Source of the DNA: Pseudomonadales bacterium
GTDB taxonomy: Bacteria > Pseudomonadota > Gammaproteobacteria > Pseudomonadales > JAHRWD01
DNA length: 62,242 bases
Direction of reading: 5' to 3'
NCBI GenBank assembly: GCA_019090315.1
Contig: JAHRWD010000041.1
Span: 1 to 62,242, forward strand
Under the pieces are notes generated by a model. That model ran no database searches and was not told the DNA's origin. It worked only from the letters and a program-made list of their open reading frames with translations. The position numbers and the translations under genes were made by a program. Shown in pieces: positions 44,958-54,380 of the stretch; within the stretch, counting starts at the first letter, position 1, and each line of letters opens with the position of its first letter.

Positions 44958-45749
44958 CTATTTAGTTGGCTTGAAAGAGGAGATCAGCTGTTCCGCCGCC
45001 AGTGCCGCTTCGCCGGTCAATTCATCAACCCGGTTGCGGAAAATTGCGTAGCCATAGAGTGCCGGAATCGCAACGGTCAGACCCAGGCAGGTGGTGACTA
45101 ACGCCTGGAATATCCCCTCCGCAAGCTGGCGCGGTTCAATCGCCCCCGGAGTAATGGCGATCTCATTAAAAACTTGAAGCATACCGATTACCGTACCCAG
45201 TAGCCCCAGCATCGGCGAGATACTGCCAATCACATTGAGATGTTCGGTGCGGCGAGCAATACTGGCGGCCAGCGCTTCGGCGGTGTCTTCCATGGTTTTG
45301 ATCATGCTGTCGTAGCCCATGTGGGCCTCCCGAATACCCGCCACGGTTACCCGCAACAGATAGGATCCATTTTTGTCATCCAGTTGATTGATCTGGTCCA
45401 GTTCACCTTTATCGATCAGTGTTTTCAGTTGATCAATATCAGTTTGCGGCATGATGCGGGTACGGCGAATGGTGGCAAAATTATCGATCGCGAGTCCCAG
45501 TGCCAGAATCGAGATCACAATAATCATATAACCGACTATGCCGCCCTTGTTGATGAGGGCTAGCAAACTTAGTTCCGTCGCTCCTTGCTCTGTGTCTTCA
45601 GCGCCGGCGCCTTCAATCGAGCTGTTTTCCGGTGCGCTGATGGAGGCCACAGCAGCATTTTCATCCGCAGCAAAAACTATGGGGGCTGGAATCAGCAGCA
45701 TTAATAAGAGGGCAAACATGGCTGTGAATCTGTGTTTGGTTTGTCGCAT
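44958..45749 (-). CDS. MotA/TolQ/ExbB-family proton channel subunit
   Basis: 263 residues. It begins with a signal-peptide-like helix (FTAMFALLLMLLIPAPIVFA), as in ExbB proteins with an extended periplasmic N-terminus. Three membrane helices follow: VGYMIIVISILALGLAI, VIGSISPMLGLLGTVIGMLQ and LVTTCLGLTVAIPALYGYAI. The motif SPMLGLLGTVIGM plus GIFQALVTTCLGLTVAIPAL is the family signature of the proton-conducting pore. The start at 45749 is chosen over a longer frame because it exposes the signal peptide and avoids overlap with the vWA gene. It lies 61 bases after that gene and 5 bases before exbD. Confidence 0.92.
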   Translation of the reverse strand: MRQTKHRFTAMFALLLMLLIPAPIVFAADENAAVASISAPENSSIEGAGAEDTEQGATELSLLALINKGGIVGYMIIVISILALGLAIDNFATIRRTRIMPQTDIDQLKTLIDKGELDQINQLDDKNGSYLLRVTVAGIREAHMGYDSMIKTMEDTAEALAASIARRTEHLNVIGSISPMLGLLGTVIGMLQVFNEIAITPGAIEPRQLAEGIFQALVTTCLGLTVAIPALYGYAIFRNRVDELTGEAALAAEQLISSFKPTK

Positions 45750-45810
45750 GGTCGGTGCTCTTTTTTTGTGTTTTATTGTTTTGTATGGGTGGTGATTTGA
45801 ATGCGTGGCT

Positions 45811-46989
45811 TTACAGGGGGCGCATAAACTCGCCGAGGTAATTTTCCCACTGGGAGCCAAATATCAGTAATAGCATATCCTGTATGACTTTTTGATCATT
45901 CTGTAGTCGTGCCGCTTCACCGCCGCCGGCCTGTGCAATGGTGAGGAATTCATCCAGCACATCATGTCTGTCGGTGGAATAACTGTGCTCTTCTGAGCTG
46001 AAGTCCCTTGATGATTCCGGCATGTACAGCTCATCTGAAAAACGGTTGGTTCGAGCCGTTGGACGAGTATCGATTACCGCAATTTTTCCGCCCTGCTCGG
46101 CTCTGAATCGCTCAATCAACTCGATCAGGTCATCCATATCCTCTGCATGGGGTGGGGCGTCACCAATCAGTAGAATGAATTTCTTTGATTTTTCCTGCCA
46201 GGGCATATCGTTGATGGCATTTTCCAGCCCGACATCAACTGCCTCTTCATAGTCTGATCCGCCCCAGGCTTCAATATCGACCAGGAAATCCTGTAACGAG
46301 AGAGTGCCGTAGGAAAGCGGCTGCATGCGGGTAACGAAGCGGGAATCGGCATCGTCGTCCTGATAGGCCACCAGACCGATACGGCTGGTAGGCACTATTT
46401 TCTTGATCGAGAGGCCAAGATTTTCGATTTTGTGTTTAACCTCAAGGATAAAGCTGCCCATGCTGTGGGTCGCGTCAAACACAAAGACTACGTCCAGCCC
46501 ACCTTCCCGTAGCACCTTGATATGCCGTGAAAAGGAACCCACCAGTTTTTCATATCCGGTATTGAGTGGCTGGCGTCCGGTGGTGGGGTTGCTCCACTCC
46601 TGGTCCACGGTGGCGGCCTGAATGCTGATGATATCGAGCTTTTCCTGTACCTGTGCATCGGGGAAATATTCAACATCCGGGGCGATGGGTTGGTAGTCAA
46701 TATCGGGCATCGGGTAGGCCATCATGTCATCGGCCCGGAACGAATCGAGTGAGTCTTCGCCCTGGAATTCCAGTTGGTTGTCCGCTTTTCCGTCGCGTAT
46801 TTCCACCTTTGCAGCGTCGGGTAGCTCCTCTTCCAGTCCCGAGTTGCCCATACTCCAACGCACCTTGTCGGCAACATACAGGCCAGTGCCGTGCAGTAAA
46901 ATGGAGATCAGTACCGGTATCAGGGCTAAACCAGCCCAATGCATCAGGTTGATGCGTTTTAGTAGCGATGGGGTTTCAAGTTGCGGCAT
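45811..46989 (-). CDS. Membrane-anchored von Willebrand factor A-domain protein
   Basis: 392 residues. A single membrane helix at about 19-41 (HWAGLALIPVLISILLHGTG) after a short basic N-terminus puts the rest in the periplasm. An acidic linker (EEELPDAAKVEI...FPDAQVQEKL) leads to a vWA domain at about 165-370. The metal site (MIDAS) reads FVFDATHSMGS (D-x-T-x-S), followed by WGGSDYEEAVDVGL and FILLIGDAPPHAEDMDDL. The SM-G after the MIDAS and the DAPPH motif resemble the vWA type of alpha-kinase-linked and surface proteins. The preceding TTG is less likely than the ATG. It heads the operon with exbB/exbD genes; direct metal-dependent protein binding in the periplasm is inferred. Confidence 0.85.
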   Translation of the reverse strand: MPQLETPSLLKRINLMHWAGLALIPVLISILLHGTGLYVADKVRWSMGNSGLEEELPDAAKVEIRDGKADNQLEFQGEDSLDSFRADDMMAYPMPDIDYQPIAPDVEYFPDAQVQEKLDIISIQAATVDQEWSNPTTGRQPLNTGYEKLVGSFSRHIKVLREGGLDVVFVFDATHSMGSFILEVKHKIENLGLSIKKIVPTSRIGLVAYQDDDADSRFVTRMQPLSYGTLSLQDFLVDIEAWGGSDYEEAVDVGLENAINDMPWQEKSKKFILLIGDAPPHAEDMDDLIELIERFRAEQGGKIAVIDTRPTARTNRFSDELYMPESSRDFSSEEHSYSTDRHDVLDEFLTIAQAGGGEAARLQNDQKVIQDMLLLIFGSQWENYLGEFMRPL

Positions 46990-47233
46990 CAATTACGCCA
47001 TTGCAAAGTGGCTAAACGATGGCATCGATAGACAGGAAGAAACGGGCGGGAGATAGGCAGTGCTATTCATAATACGTATTTTATAATTATGGGTATTACG
47101 TAAATTGAGCGTTCATCCTACTTGATTGGTTAGATCTTTTGAATGATAAATAAGCATTGTTATATCAGGTGTATCTGCGGAACACCCTGAATGCCCAGGT
47201 GAACTGGTTTCAGGTGGATGGAATTTCAGATAT
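46990..47233. other. AT-rich upstream region of the vWA-ExbBD operon
   Basis: About 240 bases between the fusA terminator and the vWA start. Around 47066-47103 it holds AATACGTATT (a 10-bp palindrome) and a facing GTATTACGTAAA, a partly symmetric AT-rich block that could contain the minus-strand promoter and an operator. No gene was found. Confidence 0.35.
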
Positions 47234-47269
47234 AAAAAAGCCCCCGTCACATTGCTGTGAAGGGGGCTT
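47234..47269 (-). terminator. Strong intrinsic terminator of fusA
   Basis: Read on the minus strand, an AAGCCCCC arm and a GGGGGCTT arm, extended by TCAC/GTGA, form a GC-rich stem followed by six T residues, 23 bases after the fusA stop. It separates fusA from the vWA operon on the same strand. Confidence 0.9.
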
Positions 47270-47292
47270 CTTCCAGGCGGGGAAAGCGCTAA

Positions 47293-49377
47293 TTACTTAG
47301 CGGCATTCCGCTCTTTTGTTTCTATGATCACTTCTTCGGAAACATTTTTCGGGCATGGCAGGTAGTGCGAAAACTCCATAGAGAACTGGCCGCGGCCTGA
47401 TGTCATGGTACGCAGAGTGCCAATGTAGCCAAACATTTCAGCCAGTGGAACGTCTGCTTTAACACGTACGCCTGAAACCCCTTTTTCCTGATCCTTGATC
47501 ATGCCACGACGACGGTTCAAATCACCAATTACATCACCAACGTGATCGTCTGGAGTGAATACATCTACTTTCATGATCGGTTCGATCAGTTGTGGGCCGG
47601 CTTTCGGCATGGACTGACGGTATGCACCACGGGCTGCCAGCTCAAACGCTACAGCGGATGAATCGACCGCGTGGAAGCCACCGTCATACAGTTCAATTTC
47701 AACGTCAAGTACCGGGAATTCAGCCAATGGGCCTTTTTCCATCATGCCGCGGAAGCCTTTCTCAATCGCTGGGAAGAATTCCTTGGGAACGTTACCACCA
47801 CTCACGCTTGAGCTGAATACGAAACCAGTACCTGGCTCACCGGGTTTAACGCGGTAGTCGATTTTACCGAACTGACCAGAACCACCAGATTGCTTTTTGT
47901 GGGTGTAGGTATCTTCAATTTCCTGGGTGATGGTCTCGCGGTAAGCAACCTGAGGCTGCCCAACTTCAAGCTCTACATCGTAGGTACGTTTGAGGATGTC
48001 GACTTTAATATCCAGGTGAAGCTCGCCCATACCCTTAAGGATGGTTTCGCCTGAATCTTCATCGGTTTCAACACGGAATGAAGGATCTTCCGCAATCATT
48101 TTACCGATCGCGATACCCATCTTCTCAGAACCACCTTTGTCTTTCGGAGAAACCGCAATAGAGATCACGGGGTCCGGGAAGATCATTGGCTCAAGTGTTG
48201 AAGGCTTTTTAGGGTCACACAGTGTGTGGCCAGTTTGTACGTTTTTCATGCCGACGATAGCGATAATGTCGCCCGCCTGTGCTCGGCTAATCTCGTTTCG
48301 GTCATCCGCGTGCATCTCAACCATTCGGCCGATACGCTCGGTTTTTCCTGTGTAGGAGTTGAGAATGGTGTCGCCTTTATTCAGTACGCCGGAGTAGACC
48401 CGAACGAAGGTCAGCGCACCAAAGCGATCTTCCATAATTTTGAAAGCCAGTGCTCTGAAAGGCTCGTCGATTGAAACGGTAGCGACTTCGCCAGTATCGT
48501 TGCCTTCTTCGTCAGTGAGTGGTTGAGGCTTCACGTCGGTTGGGCACGGCAGATAATCAACAACCGCATCGAGAATTAGTTGAACACCTTTGTTCTTGAA
48601 TGCTGAGCCGCAGTAAGTTGGGAAGAAGTCGAGGGCGATGGTGCCTTTACGGATGCATCGTTTGATATCTTCCATGGCAGGCTCTTCACCTTCCATGTAC
48701 TGCATCATCACATCGTCGTCTTGCTCAACCGCCATCTCGATTAGCTTTTCACGGTACTCTTCAACCTGGTCGACCATATCCGCAGGGATGTCGACAATTT
48801 CAAAATTCTCTGGCAGGCCACTGTCATCCCATACGTAAGCGGTACGAGTGAGCAGATCAACCATGCCGACAAAGCCATCTTCAACGCCAATCGGCAGAAC
48901 CATGACCATCGGGTTTGCGCCCAGTACTTTTTTGACCTGGCCGACAACTCGCAGGAAGTCAGCACCAACACGGTCAAGCTTGTTGACGAAAATGATACGA
49001 GCTACTTCAGATTCGTTCGCATAACGCCAGTTGGTCTCGGATTGAGGCTCAACACCGCCAGAACCACAGAAAACACCTACGCCGCCATCCAGTACCTTAA
49101 GCGAACGGTACACTTCAATGGTGAAATCAACGTGGCCCGGGGTATCAATAATGTTGAAACGGTGATCTTTCCAGTAGCAAGTGGTCGCCGCTGACTGAAT
49201 GGTTATGCCTCGCTCCTGCTCCTGTTCCATAAAATCCGTAGTCGCTGCGCCATCGTGCACTTCGCCTGTTTTATGGATTTTTCCGGTAAGCTTCAGGATA
49301 CGTTCTGTGGTGGTGGTTTTGCCGGCGTCAACGTGGGCGAAAATACCAATGTTTCGATAGTGGCTTAAGTCAGTCAT
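47293..49377 (-). CDS. fusA2: Elongation factor G, second-paralogue type
   Basis: 694 residues with the full EF-G domain set. GTPase: [15 protein letters not shown] (G1), [11 protein letters not shown] (G2), DTPGHVDF (G3), NKLDR (G4). Domain [22 protein letters not shown]. Domain [23 protein letters not shown]. Domain [11 protein letters not shown] and [18 protein letters not shown]. The wording ([35 protein letters not shown]) matches the EF-G2 branch found beside the ribosomal-operon fusA in pseudomonads. It is outside the str operon, monocistronic, and ends in a strong terminator. The ATG giving [20 protein letters not shown] is the right start; a longer frame adds 20 unrelated residues. 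Confidence 0.93.
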   Translation of the reverse strand: MTDLSHYRNIGIFAHVDAGKTTTTERILKLTGKIHKTGEVHDGAATTDFMEQEQERGITIQSAATTCYWKDHRFNIIDTPGHVDFTIEVYRSLKVLDGGVGVFCGSGGVEPQSETNWRYANESEVARIIFVNKLDRVGADFLRVVGQVKKVLGANPMVMVLPIGVEDGFVGMVDLLTRTAYVWDDSGLPENFEIVDIPADMVDQVEEYREKLIEMAVEQDDDVMMQYMEGEEPAMEDIKRCIRKGTIALDFFPTYCGSAFKNKGVQLILDAVVDYLPCPTDVKPQPLTDEEGNDTGEVATVSIDEPFRALAFKIMEDRFGALTFVRVYSGVLNKGDTILNSYTGKTERIGRMVEMHADDRNEISRAQAGDIIAIVGMKNVQTGHTLCDPKKPSTLEPMIFPDPVISIAVSPKDKGGSEKMGIAIGKMIAEDPSFRVETDEDSGETILKGMGELHLDIKVDILKRTYDVELEVGQPQVAYRETITQEIEDTYTHKKQSGGSGQFGKIDYRVKPGEPGTGFVFSSSVSGGNVPKEFFPAIEKGFRGMMEKGPLAEFPVLDVEIELYDGGFHAVDSSAVAFELAARGAYRQSMPKAGPQLIEPIMKVDVFTPDDHVGDVIGDLNRRRGMIKDQEKGVSGVRVKADVPLAEMFGYIGTLRTMTSGRGQFSMEFSHYLPCPKNVSEEVIIETKERNAAK

Positions 49378-49566
49378 TGCTTTGCTCTGAGTTTGGGGGG
49401 CTGAAAAATGCGCGCGATTATACCCGAATAAGGGCAATACTTACTAACCGATTTTAGCCTAAGTTGGGATAAATATTGTGCTTAGGGCGGAAAGCGGAAG
49501 TTTTTCGCGGGTATTGGGGTTTTTGGGCTGTAGCACGCGGGCATGGCTCGGCTTTCAGCCCATGTG

Positions 49567-51033
49567 TCACTCGTCCATATTGATGATCAGTTGTGCATAG
49601 AATTTGATCATCAGGCCGTAATCTTCAATACGAATTCGCTCGTTGATGCCGTGAATCCGGCCGAGATCATCCGGGCCAAGAACGTAAGGTGCAAATCGGT
49701 AGTTATTTTCAGCACTATTTTGATAGTTGACCGAGTCGGTACCGGCCAGCACCAGGCCTGGTGCAAAAATCGCTCCGGGGAACAGCTGTTGGGCGGTTCG
49801 TCCGATCGTAGAAAATCCAGTGGTATCGGCTGCGGAGATTTTTGACGGCTCCGTGGGAGTGCTGTTAGTGATGAAATCAACGGAGATAGCGGGATTGGCG
49901 ATTACCCGTTCGACATGTTTTTTAATTTCCGCTGAGCTTTCGCCAGGCAGTATCCGAAAATTGACCGTTGCGCTGGCCTGCGAAGGGATCGCATTTTCTT
50001 TGAATCCACCCTCAATCATGGTGATAGCAGTGGTGCTGCGGATCATCGCAGCGGTTGAAGTTTTTCGTTCCAGTGCTGAGATAATAGCGCTACCAAACAA
50101 CCATTGATTGGCGAACATAATCCTGTCTACAAGCCCCATTTCAGGCCCAAGAAAACTGAAGGTTTCTTCAACAGTATCAGCAAATTTGGACGGCCGCTGA
50201 TTCTGCTCCAGAGCCGTAATGGCACCAGCAAGGATGCCAATAGCACCGGTAGATGTGGGCATTGAAGAGTGACCGCCCTCCGCATGTGCTGTGAGCCTCA
50301 AGGTCACGTAGCCTTTCTCAGCAATGCCGATGATCGCGGTATCTTTTCCGGCTGGTGATAGTTGTTTGTTCAGAACGACCATACCTTCATCGAGGGTGAA
50401 GAGTGAGTTGATTCCCTGTTGCGCCATATATTCAGCGATCTTTGCAGCGCCCTGTTTGCCGCCGATTTCCTCATCATGCCCAAAGGCTAAATAAACCGTT
50501 CTGTTTGGGGCAAAGCCTGATTCGATGAGGTGTTCAACCGCTTCCAGCGTCCCCAATACAGAAGATTTATCATCCAGTGTGCCTCTACCCCAGACAAAGC
50601 CTTCGGCGATAACGCCTGAAAAGGGAGGGTATTTCCATTGATCCAGTGTGCCCTGTTCTGCGGGTACAACATCCAGGTGAGCAAGGAAGGTGATGGGCTT
50701 CAACTGCGAATTTTTGCCCTGCCATTTATACAGCAGGGATTTTTTGTTGATCACGGTTTTCTGAAGGTTTTGCGCAACAGCGGGGAAACGATCGGATATC
50801 AACTGCGCCAGCTCAAAAAATGGCTGGTCTACCGCATCCTTTGAGTTTTGATGTGAAATGGTTTCGAGTTTTATGGCAGCTGAAAGTGTTTGTACTGCGC
50901 GGGCTGTATTCACCTCAATACCATCGATTGAGGCTACATTCGGTTGCTTAGAAGTGAATTGCAGCGTGTTCACACCAATACAAACCACAAGGATCAAGGT
51001 AATGACCAACAAGGTTAGGGCAATTTTTTTCAT
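49567..51033 (-). CDS. M20-family metallopeptidase, CPS1/PM20D1-like
   Basis: 488 residues with an N-terminal hydrophobic segment (IALTLLVITLILVVCIGVNT) that should anchor or export it. Di-zinc site: HLDVVPA, GRGTLDDK and GHDEEIGG (Glu-Glu), with a closing His in RIHGINERI; EGGHSSMP marks the lid domain. The overall plan resembles carboxypeptidase S and mammalian PM20D1, which hydrolyse, or in reverse make, N-acyl amino acids, rather than cytosolic dipeptidases. The specific substrate here is unknown. It is alone and divergent from the DinB-like gene. Confidence 0.87.
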   Translation of the reverse strand: MKKIALTLLVITLILVVCIGVNTLQFTSKQPNVASIDGIEVNTARAVQTLSAAIKLETISHQNSKDAVDQPFFELAQLISDRFPAVAQNLQKTVINKKSLLYKWQGKNSQLKPITFLAHLDVVPAEQGTLDQWKYPPFSGVIAEGFVWGRGTLDDKSSVLGTLEAVEHLIESGFAPNRTVYLAFGHDEEIGGKQGAAKIAEYMAQQGINSLFTLDEGMVVLNKQLSPAGKDTAIIGIAEKGYVTLRLTAHAEGGHSSMPTSTGAIGILAGAITALEQNQRPSKFADTVEETFSFLGPEMGLVDRIMFANQWLFGSAIISALERKTSTAAMIRSTTAITMIEGGFKENAIPSQASATVNFRILPGESSAEIKKHVERVIANPAISVDFITNSTPTEPSKISAADTTGFSTIGRTAQQLFPGAIFAPGLVLAGTDSVNYQNSAENNYRFAPYVLGPDDLGRIHGINERIRIEDYGLMIKFYAQLIINMDE

Positions 51034-51158
51034 AATCGTTTTAGACTCTGATCAATTGGCTGCACATATTGTGGGAGTGATACTATATCGACCCGGTTGA
51101 GGGATAGGCCTCATTTTTGACGAAGCATATACAAAATAACGAACAGGTAAAAATAATA

Positions 51159-51950
51159 ATGAGCGACCTGACAAAAATCATTGACGATTTACGCGCAGAG
51201 GGCGAGCAGCTCTACAACTTTCTGTTAACCCTGGATGAGTCCGACTGGTCTCGTGCCACCACCTTTAAGTCATGGACGGTAAACGATGTAGTCGAGCATC
51301 TCCATATGTCCGATTATCTGGGGGTTGTTTCCCACAAAGGCACAGATCAGTTTAATGCCTTGAGAGAGCAGATGAGCGATCCGAAGCTCAAACCGGGTGA
51401 ATTCTCCAAACAGATTACCGGCAATACGACCGGGCGCGAACTACTCGACCGCTGGAAAGCCCTGTTCACCGAAATGTGCGATCGATTCGCCACCACTGAA
51501 CCGGGTCGTCGGCTAACCTGGGTTGGGCCGGATATGGACATCTCGATGTTTGCGACCGCCCGTTTTATGGAAACCTGGTCACACAGCTGGGCTATTTACG
51601 ACATGATGAGCGTAACCAAAACCTCGACCGACTCGATCAAACATATCGCTACCATTGGTGTTAGAACCTACGGTTGGACCTTTGTGAATCGCGAGGAAAA
51701 GCGCCCGGAGCCAAAGCCATACGTCAAGCTAACCGCACCTTCCGGCGAGATTTGGGAGTGGAACGAGCCCCAGGCTGATAACATCGTTGAAGGCAGTGCG
51801 GTCGAGTTCTGTCAGGTAGTTACCCAGTGTCGCAATATTGATGATGTTAATCTGTCGGTAATCGGCGGCCCTGCCAACCAATGGATGGATGTAGCCCAGT
51901 GTTTTGCGGGCCCGCCGAATGATCCACCGGCGGCAGGAACGCGGGTATAG
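51159..51950 (+). CDS. TIGR03084-type DinB/maleylpyruvate-isomerase-like protein
   Basis: 263 residues. An N-terminal DinB-like four-helix part has the metal-ligand pattern WTVNDVVEHLHMSDYLG and later FMETWSHSWAIYD, with His residues spaced as in the mycothiol-dependent maleylpyruvate isomerase fold. A C-terminal domain (YVKLTAPSGEIWEWNEPQAD...CRNIDDVNLSVIGGPANQWM) completes the TIGR03084 layout. The function of this subfamily is not established; DinB-like relatives are metal-dependent thiol transferases. The ATG is chosen over TTG 51117 because the family starts with MSDL-like sequence. It begins the plus-strand oxygenase region. Confidence 0.8.
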   Translation: MSDLTKIIDDLRAEGEQLYNFLLTLDESDWSRATTFKSWTVNDVVEHLHMSDYLGVVSHKGTDQFNALREQMSDPKLKPGEFSKQITGNTTGRELLDRWKALFTEMCDRFATTEPGRRLTWVGPDMDISMFATARFMETWSHSWAIYDMMSVTKTSTDSIKHIATIGVRTYGWTFVNREEKRPEPKPYVKLTAPSGEIWEWNEPQADNIVEGSAVEFCQVVTQCRNIDDVNLSVIGGPANQWMDVAQCFAGPPNDPPAAGTRV

Positions 51951-51967
51951 TTTTAACGGTAGTCGGC

Positions 51968-52513
51968 TTATTGCTCCCCCTCGTGATCAGTAATAAAAAA
52001 GTCAGGATCGGTTTTTTTGATCTGGCGAATCCGTGCCTGGACAGAAGCGGGTTCATCATCTTCCGCAAGCTGTATGAAATGCAATACCTCCGGCTTATAT
52101 TCCGCATATTGAGTGGCTAGTTCGTAAAATCCGCTATAGGCCCAGGCACGAACAAATTTATTGTGATCTAACAGGCAGTCCCGTAAAAATTGTTCAACAG
52201 TGTGCTTTTCACTCTCAGGTATCGGTAATAGGGGGATCAACTGCAGAATATGCAGTCGCGACTGCCAGCTCTCCATGCGACGCGCCCCTGAGTAAATCGT
52301 GATCGCCCTGGGTTCATCCAGAGGTGGCTTTTCTGTCAGGTGTTTTTTAAGCAGCCATGTAGCTCCGGACTGTAGTGATGGCACAATGAAACACGCCAGT
52401 ATCTGCTCGATAAATTGCTCAGCTTCAGCATGATCGGAGTAGATTTCATTGATATGGTCGGTGGAGTTACCATCCCAACTGCTCAACGCATCCGACAAGG
52501 TTTTTGATGACAT
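51968..52513 (-). CDS. Hypothetical helical (HEAT-like) protein
   Basis: 181 residues, mostly alpha-helical, without signal or membrane segment. The central stretch ESWQSRLHILQLIPLLPIPE followed by LRDCLLDHNKFVRAWAYSGF and PEVLHFIQLAEDDEPASVQA looks like two or three HEAT-type helical pairs (the D-x-x-x-x-V-R-A-W-A motif is typical). Such proteins act as binding scaffolds. It stands alone, convergent with the preceding DinB-like gene, with a 17-base gap. No function assigned. Confidence 0.6.
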   Translation of the reverse strand: MSSKTLSDALSSWDGNSTDHINEIYSDHAEAEQFIEQILACFIVPSLQSGATWLLKKHLTEKPPLDEPRAITIYSGARRMESWQSRLHILQLIPLLPIPESEKHTVEQFLRDCLLDHNKFVRAWAYSGFYELATQYAEYKPEVLHFIQLAEDDEPASVQARIRQIKKTDPDFFITDHEGEQ

Positions 52514-52601
52514 GGGTCAATTCTCACTGGATTAGATTTGCGGCGGCCCCAGGGTTTGATGTTATACCATCCGGGTGGTTAGCCAGAAGCAGGGAGCTTG
52601 T

Positions 52602-52712
52602 ATGATCGACACCATAACCCATACTCTGCCAAGCTTGTCTCAGTGGTTCACGGCAGGTATTCTTCCGCAGCTAAAAAGTGACGATCCCCAACTGGCTATC
52701 AGTCATATATAA
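52602..52712 (+). CDS. Possible 36-residue small protein
   Basis: A short frame, starting MIDTITHTLPSLSQWFTAGI and ending LAISHI, is preceded by AGGGAG at a good distance. No family is recognised. It lies 100 bases upstream of the first oxygenase gene and could be a leader peptide, a remnant of a longer gene, or a chance frame. The rest of the 300-base gap shows nothing else. Confidence 0.25.
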   Translation: MIDTITHTLPSLSQWFTAGILPQLKSDDPQLAISHI

Positions 52713-52812
52713 CAGATTATATGCGTATTGAATTCAATGCGTTATAAGGAAGCCCCTGTGCGAGGCTATGCATAGCGGGCTTTAACTTGATAAATAAAAA
52801 AGAGGAATAGAT

Positions 52813-54315
52813 ATGAGTGTTGCAACTGCATCCAGCAGCGTACAAACCGAAGTAGCAGGTCATTTCGACGTGCTGATTGTGGGTGCCGGTATTTCCGGTA
52901 TCGACGCAGCCTATTACTTGCAGAAGGATTGCCCCGAGAAGAGCTTTGCCGTTCTTGAATCCCAGGGCAGTTTTGGTGGCACATGGGAGTTTCACAAATA
53001 TCCCGGTATCCGTTCAGATAGTGATCTGTATACCTTTGGTTATAAATGGAAACCATGGGTCGATGCACCGATAGCCTCTGCTCCTGAAATTTTGAGATAC
53101 CTCGACGAAGCGCTAGATGAGCAGGATCTGAAAAAGCATATTCAATACAAGCGCAAGGTAAAAAACGCAAGCTGGGACAGCAAAGCCCAACAATGGACCG
53201 TGAGCGTTGAAAACCTTGATTCAGGTGAGCTGCAAACCTTTAGCTGCGGATTCCTCTGGATGTGTCAGGGTTACTACAAATTTGATGGCGGTTATGTTCC
53301 AGACTGGCCGGGCAAGGAGAAATTTAAAGGCGACCTTATCCACCCAATGGAGTGGAAAGAAGATTACGATTACGCCGATAAAGAGGTGATTGTAATTGGC
53401 TCCGGTGCAACCGCGGCGACGATTGTTCCGGCGATGGCACCAACAGCTAAACACGTTACCGTATTACAGCGTTCGCCGACCTATTTCAGCCCTGGTCGCA
53501 ACAAAAACGAGTTGGCCGATACCCTGCGTGACCTGGATATCCCCGAGGAATGGACCCACGAAATTGTGCGTCAACAAATCCTCAAAGAGGGTGGCGCAAT
53601 TGCCGACCTGGCCTTCGCTCAGCCAGAGATGCTCAAAGAGCAGTTAATTGGCGTAGTTAGAGAGCACCTTGGTGATGACTACGATGTCGAAACTCATTTT
53701 ACTCCCTCCTACGAGCCATGGCGTCAGCGCCTGGCCTTCGTACCCGACGGTGATCTATTTAAAGGGATTACATCCGGCGCAGCTTCAATGTGTACCGATC
53801 ACATTGAAAGCTTCAACGAAAACGGCATATTGCTCAAATCCGGTAAACAGCTGGATGCCGACATTATTATCAGCGCTACTGGTTTCAACCTGTGCGTGTT
53901 GGGTGGCATTGACTTTAGTGTTGATGGAAAACCAGTCGATTTTTCCAAAACCACAACCTACCGTGGCTGCATGTTCAGCGATGTTCCCAACATGGCCTGG
54001 GTGTTTGGTTACTTCCGCGCAAGCTGGACACTGCGCGCAGATCTGATCTCCGAGCTAATGTGCCGCATGTTCAACCACATGAAGGGTAAAGACAGCGCAG
54101 TGGTCACACCCACGCTGCGTGATATGGATAAAAACATGGCTAGCCTGCCGTGGATCGACCCTGATAACTTTAACCCTGGCTATCTACAAAGAGGCATGCA
54201 CGCCATGCCCAAGCAAGGCGATCAGGAGCCCTGGATCTTCACCCAGGATTATCAGCTTGAGAAAAAAGAGTTCCCAGCTGCCAATCTGGATGACGGTTCG
54301 CTGATCTACAGCTAG
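52813..54315 (+). CDS. Baeyer-Villiger-type flavin monooxygenase (EtaA-like)
   Basis: 500 residues. FAD site: VLIVGAGISGIDAAYYL (about 23-39). Second dinucleotide site for NADPH: VIVIGSGATAATIVPAM. Between them is the Baeyer-Villiger fingerprint FxGxxxHxxxW as FKGDLIHPMEW, and later the conserved DIIISATGF. The order and length match the EtaA/4-hydroxyacetophenone-monooxygenase-like class, which inserts oxygen next to a ketone to give an ester or lactone, or oxidises sulfur. It is soluble. It precedes a second such enzyme by 250 bases; their sequences differ widely, so they are not a recent duplication. Confidence 0.9.
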   Translation: MSVATASSSVQTEVAGHFDVLIVGAGISGIDAAYYLQKDCPEKSFAVLESQGSFGGTWEFHKYPGIRSDSDLYTFGYKWKPWVDAPIASAPEILRYLDEALDEQDLKKHIQYKRKVKNASWDSKAQQWTVSVENLDSGELQTFSCGFLWMCQGYYKFDGGYVPDWPGKEKFKGDLIHPMEWKEDYDYADKEVIVIGSGATAATIVPAMAPTAKHVTVLQRSPTYFSPGRNKNELADTLRDLDIPEEWTHEIVRQQILKEGGAIADLAFAQPEMLKEQLIGVVREHLGDDYDVETHFTPSYEPWRQRLAFVPDGDLFKGITSGAASMCTDHIESFNENGILLKSGKQLDADIIISATGFNLCVLGGIDFSVDGKPVDFSKTTTYRGCMFSDVPNMAWVFGYFRASWTLRADLISELMCRMFNHMKGKDSAVVTPTLRDMDKNMASLPWIDPDNFNPGYLQRGMHAMPKQGDQEPWIFTQDYQLEKKEFPAANLDDGSLIYS

Positions 54316-54344
54316 GAGCTTTTGCTGCATCTCGCTATACTTCG

Positions 54345-54380
54345 TTAGCACCGCCTTTATTAAATAAAGTGCGGCGCTAA
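54345..54380. terminator. Long interrupted hairpin after the first monooxygenase
   Basis: TTAGC-a-CCGC-CTTTATT pairs with AATAAAG-t-GCGG-c-GCTAA around a single A: 16 base pairs with two small interruptions. No T-run follows directly. It may end the transcript of the first monooxygenase, protect its 3' end, or act as attenuator for the next gene. Confidence 0.5.

Noticed and set aside
44064..45749. Ordinary TonB-ExbB-ExbD or Tol-Pal operon
   Set aside because: No tonB, tolA, tolB or pal is adjacent, and a vWA protein and an 893-residue TPR protein take their places.
44064..46989. Zorya-type anti-phage system (ZorA/ZorB are stator-like proteins)
   Set aside because: No long-tailed ZorA, no OmpA-like peptidoglycan-binding ZorB, and no ZorC, ZorD helicase or ZorE nuclease are present.
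46990..47233. Transcription of the vWA operon from the fusA promoter
   Set aside because: A strong intrinsic terminator with a six-T tract lies between the two.
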